Assembly (NCBI GenBank): GCA_016699125.1
Contig: CP064961.1
Coordinates: 186,001 to 250,000, forward strand
Direction: 5' to 3'
DNA: 64,000 bases
Source: a bacterium
GTDB lineage: Bacteria > Babelota > Babeliae > Babelales > Vermiphilaceae
In this document: positions 8,993 through 17,297 of the stretch, piece after piece
Numbering within the stretch: position 1 is the first letter of the stretch
Layout of the letters: each line of letters begins with the position of its first letter
Translations under genes and position numbers: made by a program
The notes under the pieces: generated by a model
Told to the model about the DNA's origin: nothing
Databases searched by the model: none
What the model saw: the letters and a program-made list of their open reading frames with translations, nothing else

Positions 8993-9278
8993 GGAGGGTT
9001 ATGCACGAAACCCTCCAACCCGCCCCGTGCAACCTGTGCAGGTTGACCGCTCCATTAACGCCGAATATGCGACCTGACTACTTCGTATTCAGATCGCATG
9101 ACGGCTACTAAGGTCGATTCTTTTTGGATTTAAAAAAAGCTATGAAATCTGATGAAGGTGGATGTCCGAAGGCGATGCAGCGAATGAAATGAGCGAAGCG
9201 CCGAGTTCACCTGCAATAGAGCAGGTCAAGCTGCAAGGTTGTGCAGGGTGGGTTGGAGGGTTGGGCATACAACCCTCC
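8993..9278. repeat. inverted-repeat element, MITE-like
   Basis: Both ends match each other in inverted orientation over about 64 bases with roughly three quarters identity. Each end also holds its own hairpin: GGAGGGTT pairs with AACCCTCC at 8993-9016 and again at 9255-9278. The segment is clearly richer in G and C than its surroundings and has no convincing gene. It looks like a short non-autonomous mobile element or a structured intergenic repeat. This 605-base gap (8878-9482) otherwise shows only the direct repeat noted separately. Confidence 0.6.
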
Positions 9279-9317
9279 GCAAAGAGCGTATTCAAATCGC
9301 ATGACGGCTGCCAAGGT
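9084..9317. repeat. 31-base direct repeat pair
   Basis: A 31-base segment at 9084-9114 recurs at 9287-9317 with about four differences; both contain ATCGCATGACGGCT. One copy is inside the inverted-repeat element and the other lies just outside its right end. Confidence 0.65.
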
Positions 9318-9482
9318 TATCCATTCCTTCACAAAATAAACTATATTTTAATTTATGATTGTAATTTTAGTTATAATAAAACTGTAACATTTAATCAAAA
9401 TTTGATATTTGATTAATCAATGATATCATTAAAAATAGTAGACAATGAGTTTAAATAAAGCTTTAAAAAATAGGAAATTACC

Positions 9483-10112
9483 ATGTTAAAAGTAAAATTA
9501 ACTATCATGACTATGATATGCATGGCAATAAATGTATCTGTGCAAGCGCAATATCAACATAGAATAACCGAAACGGAAGACGATGGGGAGGTAGCTGTTC
9601 ACATTGAAGACCTTAGTGATGGAATAAAATCTTTCGAATATTATGTACCAAAAAATATAGACCTTGATGTGCATAACGTTGATGCGCTTTTAAAGGATCC
9701 CGAATCGCTCAACCGTCAATTATCTATACTTGAAATGCAAGTAGAAAGACAAGCTTTCAAAAATCGTACTTCTTGGCTCCCTGATAAGAGTCTAGGATCT
9801 TGGCTTCCTGATATGCAACTACAAACGAAACATATTTGTGCCTTGGTACAAATAAGAGAATGTGAGCAAAAATTAAATGAAATTGCGCGTTTGGAAAATC
9901 CAGAAGAACGATACCAGCAAATATATAAACTGGCTGTCGAACAACGTCCCCAACTGTTTAATATGAATCTTATGCAACTGATTTTATATGCTTCAGTAAA
10001 ACGAGGAGCAGAGGTAATGTTTTGGGATTGGGCACAGTCTGTAAAAAATCAACCCTATCGCATAGACGTAGATATAGATGATTATTTATCAGATGTAAAT
10101 ATAGATGAATAA
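9483..10112 (+). CDS. hypothetical secreted protein
   Basis: Not recognised. It is 209 residues with a signal peptide ending near VSVQAQ. The mature part is acidic and mostly helical, with a short internal repetition of SWLPD near residues 98-110. There are no membrane segments after the signal and no catalytic motif. AGGA lies nine bases before the ATG. The gene ends a few bases before the 3' end of the oppositely oriented tRNA-Ser gene. Confidence 0.7.
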   Translation: MLKVKLTIMTMICMAINVSVQAQYQHRITETEDDGEVAVHIEDLSDGIKSFEYYVPKNIDLDVHNVDALLKDPESLNRQLSILEMQVERQAFKNRTSWLPDKSLGSWLPDMQLQTKHICALVQIRECEQKLNEIARLENPEERYQQIYKLAVEQRPQLFNMNLMQLILYASVKRGAEVMFWDWAQSVKNQPYRIDVDIDDYLSDVNIDE

Positions 10113-10117
10113 TACAC

Positions 10118-10209
10118 TGGAGGAGAGAGGGGGATTCGAACCCCCGATTTCCATCGCTGGAAATAATCGCTTTCGAGGCGACCGCATTCGGCCACTCTGC
10201 CATCTCTCC
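10118..10209 (-). tRNA. tRNA-Ser (anticodon CGA)
   Basis: Read on the minus strand it folds as a class II tRNA. The acceptor GGAGAGA pairs with TCTCTCC, the anticodon loop is CTCGAAA with anticodon CGA, there is a long variable arm, and the T-arm is GGGGG-TTCGAAT-CCCCC. CCA is encoded at 10120-10118. The base before CCA is U (position 73), whereas bacterial tRNA-Ser normally has G73. Confidence 0.93.
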
Positions 10210-10349
10210 GCAAATAAAGATGCTTTTATAAAAGATAAAGTATTTTCAACCGATTGAAAAGCATTATTTTGCAAATTGAGGCCGTAATTGTTTGTGTAAT
10301 GAAACCTAACTGTGATATACTGAAATTAAAATCTTATTTGGGTATATCA

Positions 10350-11480
10350 ATGATTTATTTTCTATTCTTAATCACATTATTATTTAATACAACAAAACCG
10401 ATTGAGGTTGAGGCTCTCTCTTTGCAGGGTTCACGGCCGTATCAGCAGGATCGATATTATGTTGCAGCAAATAAAGCCGACCAGTGCCTTGCTGCTATTT
10501 TTGACGGCCATGGAACATACGGGGATGAGGTGGCGGAGTTCTTGAAAAACGAAGCGCCTGCCGCTTTCAATGCCATTGTCCTTGAAAAGCCGGTGATCGA
10601 AAAAGCTTTTCGGGCCCTTAACAATAAGCTTTATCAATTACTTGGCAAAGATAAAACTGATGAATCGGGTGCAACCGGGCTTGTGGTGTTGCAGAATAAA
10701 GATCATTTTTTCATTGCACATTGTGGTGATTCACGCGCTGTTTGGGGTTACAAAAAGATCGAACAGACGGTTGATCATACTGCTTCAAACCCAAAAGAGA
10801 TTGAGCGCGTGGGAAAAAAGAATGTCAAAACGGTCCATGGAGTCGAACGACTGGGTGGAACTTTGATGGTTACCCGTTCCTTTGGGGATGTGGCACTCAA
10901 AAAAATTGGACTTAGTGCGACGCCTGAAATTGCCATTCTTTCAAAGTCAGAATATCCCTATCTGCTGCTTGGATGTGATGGTGTGTTTGATTTAACGAGT
11001 GGCTTGTCTGGATCAGATCAGTTTGATGAGCAAACAGACTCTTTTTTATGGTCAATGTTTCAAATAGCTGCGAACAAAAATCAGGCTTTGCGTCGCATCA
11101 TGTTTCAGACTGTCATTGCCGTTATGTTGCATGAAGATGAGTTTGAAAAGGGGGCCATCAGTGCCATGTACCGTGATTATACAAACAATAATGTTGCCCA
11201 CTTTCCTCTTTACCCTCTGGATCGTAGGTTTAAAACAGAAAAAGAACGGCAAGCTCTCCTACTTGTCGGAATTTTAACTAACAAATTCAATGATTGGACC
11301 GAACAAGAGTTGTCAGCATTCGTTTCCAAACACCAAGCTATGCTGCACGATAACACGACGCTTGTTTTAATAGTTGACAAAACTTCCATGCCGCAAAAAG
11401 AGGTGGTTCCTCCGACAGTAGCCAAAAAATCTTCTTGGCTGAAGCGAATTTGGAACTGGCAATGGCCATGGTCACGGTAG
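10350..11480 (+). CDS. exported PP2C-type protein serine/threonine phosphatase
   Basis: Metal-dependent phosphatase of the PPM/PP2C family, about 376 residues. Motifs appear in family order: GSRPYQQDR (motif 1), IFDGHGTYGDE (metal-binding DGHG), HCGDSRAVW, GGTLMVTRSFGD, LLGCDGVFD and HDNTTLVLIV (metal Asp-Asn). The layout resembles eukaryotic PP2C more than bacterial SpoIIE types. The N-terminus is a hydrophobic leader (MIYFLFLITLLFN), so the enzyme probably acts in the periplasm or outside the cell, perhaps on host proteins. In-frame starts also exist at 10299 (ATG) and 10254 (TTG). I chose 10350 because it begins the signal peptide directly. Confidence 0.85.
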   Translation: MIYFLFLITLLFNTTKPIEVEALSLQGSRPYQQDRYYVAANKADQCLAAIFDGHGTYGDEVAEFLKNEAPAAFNAIVLEKPVIEKAFRALNNKLYQLLGKDKTDESGATGLVVLQNKDHFFIAHCGDSRAVWGYKKIEQTVDHTASNPKEIERVGKKNVKTVHGVERLGGTLMVTRSFGDVALKKIGLSATPEIAILSKSEYPYLLLGCDGVFDLTSGLSGSDQFDEQTDSFLWSMFQIAANKNQALRRIMFQTVIAVMLHEDEFEKGAISAMYRDYTNNNVAHFPLYPLDRRFKTEKERQALLLVGILTNKFNDWTEQELSAFVSKHQAMLHDNTTLVLIVDKTSMPQKEVVPPTVAKKSSWLKRIWNWQWPWSR

Positions 11481-11483
11481 CAA

Positions 11484-12788
11484 CTATTTTTTTGCAAATT
11501 TGTGCATCTGCTGTTTGATCTCTGACTTGAACTTTTCAACCGCAGGCTGGTCATACGGATTAATCTCAAGTAGCTGCGCGGTATACAGAATTTCCAACAG
11601 CGACATGAACATATATTGCCCCACAAAGTAGGCGTTTTTTTGGGGAATATGTATGTGCATAAAATGCTTTTTTTCTTTTTTATACGTTTCCATCGTCGCA
11701 ATTGAGGCGATGCGCATGACGTCGTATGCAGTGAAATTTTTGAATTCGTACTCATGGCCTGCCCATAAACCATTAGTCTGTATGGGTATATCCTGCGTTG
11801 TCTGTACGGTTAAAAAGGTGGTAATGCGTGTACGTGGACCGGCAAGATACAGTTGGCCAACAGAATGCAAATCGCTTGTGCCGATCGAAATGGTTGGCAT
11901 GATGCCGTTGATCTTACGATTTCCAAACCGATCCTCGTCTTTACCAAGTGTTTCAGCCATCAGTTGGCGATACCAGAGTCCGAGTGCATGAGCGTCTGGA
12001 GAAAATATAAAAAGGTCGTGGATCGGAATTTTTTTTTTAATTGCATGGTAAAGATAAAGTGCGCGTTTTCCTGCGTGATCTGTCACAACATCGTATCCGC
12101 GGGCTCCTTGGCAGAGCGCTTCAATGTCGATCCCTGCAAGCGCTAACGGAAATAGTCCAACGACCGTAAAAATTGAAAAACGGCCACCGACTTCTTCAGG
12201 TATATATAATACTTCAATGAGATTTTCCCGTGCCCACTGTTCAAGGGGGGAATATTTTTCTGTTATGCAGATGGTATGTTCTTTGATCATCGACAGATTA
12301 AACGCTTGAAAAAAAATGGTTGCATTGATAACAGTTTCAAAAGTGCAACCAGATTTGCTGATGATAAGGCATACAAAATGAAGGTTTTTTTGTATCAGTC
12401 CTTGTACATGGAGCTGAATTTCATAGAGTTGGTCGGCATCTACCGTATCAATATAAAAAAAAGCGGGGGATTGCCGTAATGGCAATGTTCCCCGCAAGAA
12501 CTGTTCTACAGCTTGGATAGACAGATGAGATCCGCCAATACCAATAACAAAAACCGTATGTATGTTTTTTTTTGCCAGATAGTAGTGTGCTTTGTGTTTT
12601 ATAAAGGCAAGTTGTTCGTGGTCATACGGGGCATGCAGACAATCAATGCCTTCGTCTAGTGGGCCTTCTTTGACAGCCTGGATCCATTCTTGATTGAGTG
12701 ATTTTATCTGATCTACTGTCCGATCTCGACGAGGGATATCAAACATTTCATATGAAACATTGAGAGCTGTTTTTATTATGTATGCCAA
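11484..12788 (-). CDS. pgi: glucose-6-phosphate isomerase
   Basis: Interconverts glucose-6-phosphate and fructose-6-phosphate in the cytoplasm. The 434-residue product is of the short bacterial type. Visible motifs are VIGIGGSHLS, the sugar-phosphate loop ISKSGCTFET, EEVGGRFSIFTVVGL and a C-terminal NPYDQPAVEKFK. The start is uncertain. The first in-frame codon is TTG at 12788, directly behind AAAAGGAG with almost no spacing. The next ATG (12749, MFDIPRR) would cost 13 residues. It follows nrdB within a few bases and is probably in the same transcript as nrdAB. Confidence 0.92.
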   Translation of the reverse strand: MAYIIKTALNVSYEMFDIPRRDRTVDQIKSLNQEWIQAVKEGPLDEGIDCLHAPYDHEQLAFIKHKAHYYLAKKNIHTVFVIGIGGSHLSIQAVEQFLRGTLPLRQSPAFFYIDTVDADQLYEIQLHVQGLIQKNLHFVCLIISKSGCTFETVINATIFFQAFNLSMIKEHTICITEKYSPLEQWARENLIEVLYIPEEVGGRFSIFTVVGLFPLALAGIDIEALCQGARGYDVVTDHAGKRALYLYHAIKKKIPIHDLFIFSPDAHALGLWYRQLMAETLGKDEDRFGNRKINGIMPTISIGTSDLHSVGQLYLAGPRTRITTFLTVQTTQDIPIQTNGLWAGHEYEFKNFTAYDVMRIASIATMETYKKEKKHFMHIHIPQKNAYFVGQYMFMSLLEILYTAQLLEINPYDQPAVEKFKSEIKQQMHKFAKK

Positions 12789-12794
12789 CTCCTT

Positions 12795-13796
12795 TTACTC
12801 CCATTCAAGCGATGCAGCAGTCTGATATTCTGTTACTCGAGTTTCAAAAAAGTTTTTTTCTTTACTTAAATCAGTAGATTGCGACATCCACGGAAATGGA
12901 TTTTTAGTTGCATATACTTTGGGTAAATCTATGCGCTCTAATCGTCTATCTGCTATGTACTCAACGTATTCACAAAACTGCTGTGCGTTAATGCCCACAA
13001 TTCCCGTAGGGCAGGCATCATGTGCATAAAGCTTTTCAAGTTCTACTGACTGTTTGATAAGCTCTACAATTTCTGCTTGAAATTCAGCTGTCCAGACTTC
13101 TGCGTTTTCAGATTTAATTGTATTGATCAGATCACATCCAAATGCGAGGTGAATGCTTTCATCTCGCATAATATATTCGAACTGTTCACCAATGCCTGAC
13201 AGTTTATTTCTTCTTTTTAATGCAAGCATCATTGCAAAACCCGCATAAAAAAAGATACCTTCCATAATCACATAAAAGCCGATTAAATCATGCAAAAATC
13301 GTTGAATGTTCTTTGGTGAGTCTGTTTTAAAGTCAGGATCTAAAATCGATTTGGTAAGTTCGATCACAAAATCATCTTTTGCTTTAATCGATGGAATCGT
13401 CTGATACATATTATATATCAGATCAGGATCGAGCCCTAACGAATCGCAACAGTAGATAAAAGTATCTGTATGTACGGCTTCTTCATATGCTTGTCGTAAA
13501 AGGTATTGTCGACACTCAGGGTTTGTAACATGTTTATACACTGTTAATACAAGGTTATTTGCAGTTAATGACTCGGCTGTAGAAAAGAAACCCATATTCC
13601 ACAGCACCATTCGACGTTCAACATCATTAAGAAAGTCTTTCGATTTCCATTGTTCAATATCCTGCTGCATCGAAATCTCTTCCGGTGTCCAGTTGTTTGC
13701 TACGCCGTCTTTGTAATGTTGGCGCGCCCACAAATAACGCATAGGCAAAATCTTATTTGGATCGACAAGCGAGTTATTAATAATTCCTTGGTTCAT
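12795..13796 (-). CDS. nrdB: ribonucleotide reductase small subunit, class Ic (R2c)
   Basis: Radical-generating subunit of ribonucleotide reductase, 333 residues. The first metal ligand is Glu75 (FFSTAESL) where class Ia has Asp. The pair E106xxH109 lies in YEEAVHTDTF, and DESIH gives the later Glu and His. At the place of the radical tyrosine, four residues after His109, there is Phe113. Glu plus Phe is the signature of the class Ic Mn/Fe enzyme known from Chlamydia, and much of the sequence, such as KNPFPWMS and EKNFFETRV, reads like the chlamydial protein. The ATG at 13796 has AAAAGG eight bases upstream; an earlier in-frame start at 13835 overlaps nrdA. Confidence 0.93.
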   Translation of the reverse strand: MNQGIINNSLVDPNKILPMRYLWARQHYKDGVANNWTPEEISMQQDIEQWKSKDFLNDVERRMVLWNMGFFSTAESLTANNLVLTVYKHVTNPECRQYLLRQAYEEAVHTDTFIYCCDSLGLDPDLIYNMYQTIPSIKAKDDFVIELTKSILDPDFKTDSPKNIQRFLHDLIGFYVIMEGIFFYAGFAMMLALKRRNKLSGIGEQFEYIMRDESIHLAFGCDLINTIKSENAEVWTAEFQAEIVELIKQSVELEKLYAHDACPTGIVGINAQQFCEYVEYIADRRLERIDLPKVYATKNPFPWMSQSTDLSKEKNFFETRVTEYQTAASLEWE

Positions 13797-13818
13797 TCTT
13801 TTACCTTTTTGAAAATAA

Positions 13819-16362
13819 CTACTGACAAACATCACATTCTGGATCTTCTTGCAAAGAACATACTCTTGCGCCTGTTATTGTATCATGAGCAGTATTTTTA
13901 GTTTGAACTGGCTCCTGTATTTCTGTACGTCCTGCAGCATGGTCGTATTCACGTTTTTGTGTAAATCCAAATTTTTTTGCATCAAGTGTTGATTTTTCTA
14001 TTTGACTTGCGCCTAATGTTCGTAAGTAATAGGTTGTTTTTAAGCCACGCTCCCATGCGCCCATATATACATCATTGAGTAGTTTACCTGAAGTGCCTTT
14101 TAGAAATACATTGTGCGAAACACTTTGATCGATCCATTTTCCCCGGCGTGCGGTCATCTCAATCAGATGGATTGGATCTATTTCAAAAACCTCTTTGTAT
14201 TTTGCTTTGATGTGAGCAGGAATTTCTTCAATATACTGAACGCTGCCATCAAAATATTTAAGTTTTTCAAGCATTGTATTGTTCCATAATCCTAGTAGTT
14301 GTAAATCTGCAACGAGGTACTTATTTACGATAGTGAATTCGCCGCTCATATTCGATTTGACATACAGATTTTTATAAATTGGCTCAATACAAGGAATGCA
14401 TCCGACAATATTTGAAATAGTAGCTGTTGGAGCAATTGCCATGACATTTGAGTTACGCATTCCGTAAGTTTTTACTTTTTGGCGTACAGAATCCCATGCA
14501 AGCTTTCCACCTCGCGTTATTCGAATAGGTTCACCGCGCTCCTGTTCTAAAAGATCAATTGTATCTTGAGGAAAGATGTTACGATCCCATTTTGATCCTT
14601 GGTATGACGCATAGGTTCCACGCTCTTTTGCAAGTTCGGCAGATGCAGAAATTGTATGAAATGCTATGTATTCCATAGATTCATCTGCGAATTCAATAGC
14701 TGCAGTAGAATCAAATGTTATATTTAGTTTATATAATGCATCTTGAAAGCCCATTACTCCTAACCCTATTGGTCTGTGTTTAAAGTTTGCAGCTTCAGCT
14801 TCGGCGGTTGGGTAGAAGTTAATATCTATGACATTATCAAGCATGCGAACTGCAGCATGAATGGTTTCTGCAAGCATCGTTTTATTTAATACACCGTCAA
14901 TAATATGTTGTCCTAAATTGATTGATCCAAGGTTGCAGACGGCAGTTTCAGCATTTGATGTATTAAGTAAGATTTCGGTACATAAGTTAGAACTATGGAT
15001 GACGCCTGCATGATCTTGAGGAGAGCGAATATTTGAAGGATCTTTGAAAGTGATCCATGGATGCCCTGTTTCAAATAAGCGACTCAACATCTTTCGCCAC
15101 AGTGCTTTTGCTTCAATAGTTTTAAATAGGCGCATACGGCCCTGCTCGGCCAGAAGCTCGTATTCAATATATCTTTTTTCAAACGCTTTACCATACAGGT
15201 GGTGTAGATCGGGAGTTTCATCAGGAGAAAACAGTGTCCATTGGCCATCAGCATTTACACGTTTTATGAAAAGATCCGGAATCCAGTTTGCGGTATTAAT
15301 ATCATGAGTACGTCGTCGTTCATCGCCCGTATTACGTCTTAAATCAAGAAAATCCTCAATCTCATAATGCCATGTTTCAAGGTATGCGCACGTTGCGCCA
15401 CGACGCTTTCCACTTCTATTAATTGCTGCCGTAACATCATTTGCGATCTTTAAAAAAGGAATTAAACCTTGGCTTTCAGTTTTGATTGATTCAATCATGG
15501 CACCGCATGCTCTCAAATTGGTAAAATCGGTAGCAACTCCCCCAGACCATTTTGAAAGCTGTGCGTTATCTCCGTAACATTTGAAAATATGCTTCAAATC
15601 ATCATCAACCGTGGTTAAAAAGCAGGAGCTTAATTGTGGTCTTACAAGGCCAGAATGCAATAAAGTTGGCGTTCCTGCGGTATATTTCAATGTAGAAAAT
15701 ATATTGTAAAATTTTACTGCCATATCGTTTTTGTTAGGTTCGTTGAAACAGAGACCCATTGCTACACGCATCCAAAAAGCTTGAGGAAGCTCAAAACGAG
15801 TTTGACCCACATGAGAAAAATATCGCTCATACAACGTTCTCATGCCCATGTAATCAAAAAGATTATCACGTTCGAATATGAGGTGCGTCGCTAAAAAATC
15901 TAAATCAAATTCAAGTAGGCGTTCGTCATAGATATTTTTTTGAACACCTAGTTGGATGCCATCAGTGAATGCTTGCATATACATTGCTTCATGATCGGTA
16001 CGCATAGTTGAATGACCAGTAACCTCTTTGAAAAGTTTTTTAAAAAGTAGTCTGCCAGAGATGTATCCATAGACAGGGTCACGTTCAATTAACGATACGA
16101 CTGCAAGAATTAAACTTTCTGAGATCTCAACTGGTGTAATGTTGTCAAAGAGATATTTTGTAACCTCCTGTATGATCAGTTCAAAATCAACTTTATGTGC
16201 TAATCCATTTGCTGCCCATTCAAGGCTGCTTTTAAGCCGGTCGATATTAAAATGGCCAATTATTCCATCATGCCGTTTGACCCTTAATGAAACAGCTAAC
16301 TCAGTTGCTAGTCCAACACGCATCATAACATTTCTGCTACTGTTATTCGCATACTTTTCCAT
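13819..16362 (-). CDS. nrdA: ribonucleotide reductase large subunit, class I
   Basis: Catalytic subunit that reduces ribonucleoside diphosphates, 847 residues. An ATP-cone lies at about residues 25-115 (KRHDGIIGHFNIDRL). Active-site elements follow: SSCFLT with the first redox Cys, NLCTEI with Asn, radical Cys and Glu, and AVCNLGSINL with the second Cys. The C-terminal tail ends ECDVCQ, the Cys pair that hands electrons from thioredoxin. AGGA lies five bases before the ATG. nrdB starts 22 bases downstream and pgi follows. The R2 partner is class Ic, so the pair probably works without oxygen-sensitive tyrosyl radical chemistry. Confidence 0.95.
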   Translation of the reverse strand: MEKYANNSSRNVMMRVGLATELAVSLRVKRHDGIIGHFNIDRLKSSLEWAANGLAHKVDFELIIQEVTKYLFDNITPVEISESLILAVVSLIERDPVYGYISGRLLFKKLFKEVTGHSTMRTDHEAMYMQAFTDGIQLGVQKNIYDERLLEFDLDFLATHLIFERDNLFDYMGMRTLYERYFSHVGQTRFELPQAFWMRVAMGLCFNEPNKNDMAVKFYNIFSTLKYTAGTPTLLHSGLVRPQLSSCFLTTVDDDLKHIFKCYGDNAQLSKWSGGVATDFTNLRACGAMIESIKTESQGLIPFLKIANDVTAAINRSGKRRGATCAYLETWHYEIEDFLDLRRNTGDERRRTHDINTANWIPDLFIKRVNADGQWTLFSPDETPDLHHLYGKAFEKRYIEYELLAEQGRMRLFKTIEAKALWRKMLSRLFETGHPWITFKDPSNIRSPQDHAGVIHSSNLCTEILLNTSNAETAVCNLGSINLGQHIIDGVLNKTMLAETIHAAVRMLDNVIDINFYPTAEAEAANFKHRPIGLGVMGFQDALYKLNITFDSTAAIEFADESMEYIAFHTISASAELAKERGTYASYQGSKWDRNIFPQDTIDLLEQERGEPIRITRGGKLAWDSVRQKVKTYGMRNSNVMAIAPTATISNIVGCIPCIEPIYKNLYVKSNMSGEFTIVNKYLVADLQLLGLWNNTMLEKLKYFDGSVQYIEEIPAHIKAKYKEVFEIDPIHLIEMTARRGKWIDQSVSHNVFLKGTSGKLLNDVYMGAWERGLKTTYYLRTLGASQIEKSTLDAKKFGFTQKREYDHAAGRTEIQEPVQTKNTAHDTITGARVCSLQEDPECDVCQ

Positions 16363-16772
16363 TGATTCCTTTCACAAGTCGAAAGCCATTGTTTCGCCAA
16401 TTCACATAATACAATATCTGCACGAATAAACCTTATAAAAACTCTATAAATAAACATTTTTTAGACAAAGGGAAGTAGCTTATATGTCATAGGTTAAACG
16501 TTAAATAATAGATGATCAACAACTTTTTTTTATATTATATTGCGATTTTTAAGGATAATTTTTTTCATTTAAAATACAAAATATCATAATAATTTAAAAA
16601 AGTATAATTTTCTAGTCTACAGATAAATCTTATTTTTAAAAGACATGATCGTCTCTATTGTTTAGAAATAGTCAGTAAAATGCTATCTAGAAAGGCTATT
16701 TTTCATCTATTTGAAGTAGTATGTAAAAAATAGGGAGAGGCTGTTATAATACCAAGAAAAAAGGGGTTTGAA
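16363..16772. other. AT-rich intergenic region between divergent genes
   Basis: These 410 bases separate nrdA (minus) from the thioredoxin gene (plus). I see long A/T runs, no open frame with coding character and no RNA gene. The right end holds a likely promoter for the thioredoxin gene; a promoter for the nrd genes is probably also here but I cannot place it. Confidence 0.6.
16742..16750 (+). promoter_or_regulatory. extended -10 promoter of the thioredoxin gene
   Basis: TGTTATAAT is a perfect extended -10 (TGn-TATAAT) 22 bases before the ATG at 16773, followed by AAGGGG as ribosome binding site. No good -35 is seen, which extended -10 promoters do not need. Confidence 0.5.
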
Positions 16773-17297
16773 ATGAAGTGTAAGCTGTTTGTTATAAGTG
16801 TGTTTTGTTTACATAATCTTATTGGTACAGAGATACGAGTTATTTCTGATCAACAGGAGTTTGAAACCTTGTTGGCATACAGCAAGCTACCCATATTTGC
16901 TGTGTTTACAGCTCCTTGGTGTTCTATCTGTAAATCAATCAAAGAACCATTAAAACAGGTTATTAATAGTAGTGTGTTTAAAGATAAAATTAATTTTGTA
17001 AGTATCGATTTTGATAAAAATAATGCATTATGCAGTGTTTATAAAGTAGACCGTGTACCTACATTTTGCTATTTTTATGATGGTAAAAAGGTAAGGCAAG
17101 ATGTTGGTGTAAAGCGCAATGTTGAGATTAAAACATTTTTTGAAACCGCACTAAGCGAAACATTTAGGTTGAATGATCAAAAAGTTATCAGTTATAACTA
17201 TGAAACATTTTCTTTCAAATCGTTGATTGCAAGAGTTACAAAACCTCCATTGCAAGCACTCAAAAATGGTATTGAATGGTGTCTTGAACGGCTTTAG
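16773..17297 (+). CDS. exported thioredoxin-fold protein
   Basis: Thiol-disulfide protein of 174 residues. A signal peptide (MKCKLFVISVFCLHNLIG) is followed by a thioredoxin fold with active site APWCSICK and the cis-proline strand RVPTFCYF. The middle Ser-Ile differs from the Gly-Pro of cytoplasmic thioredoxin. It probably acts in the periplasm on disulfides of exported proteins; many neighbours in this window are exported and some are Cys-rich. About 50 residues after the fold are unassigned. The stop overlaps the convergent NamZ gene stop by four bases. Confidence 0.85.
   Translation: MKCKLFVISVFCLHNLIGTEIRVISDQQEFETLLAYSKLPIFAVFTAPWCSICKSIKEPLKQVINSSVFKDKINFVSIDFDKNNALCSVYKVDRVPTFCYFYDGKKVRQDVGVKRNVEIKTFFETALSETFRLNDQKVISYNYETFSFKSLIARVTKPPLQALKNGIEWCLERL

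Noticed and set aside
9162..9416. 84-codon plus frame in the 9 kb gap
   Set aside because: It crosses the inverted-repeat element, has no ribosome binding site and an unusual composition.
11210..12479. Several frames opposite pgi
   Set aside because: All are shadows of the conserved pgi gene on the other strand.
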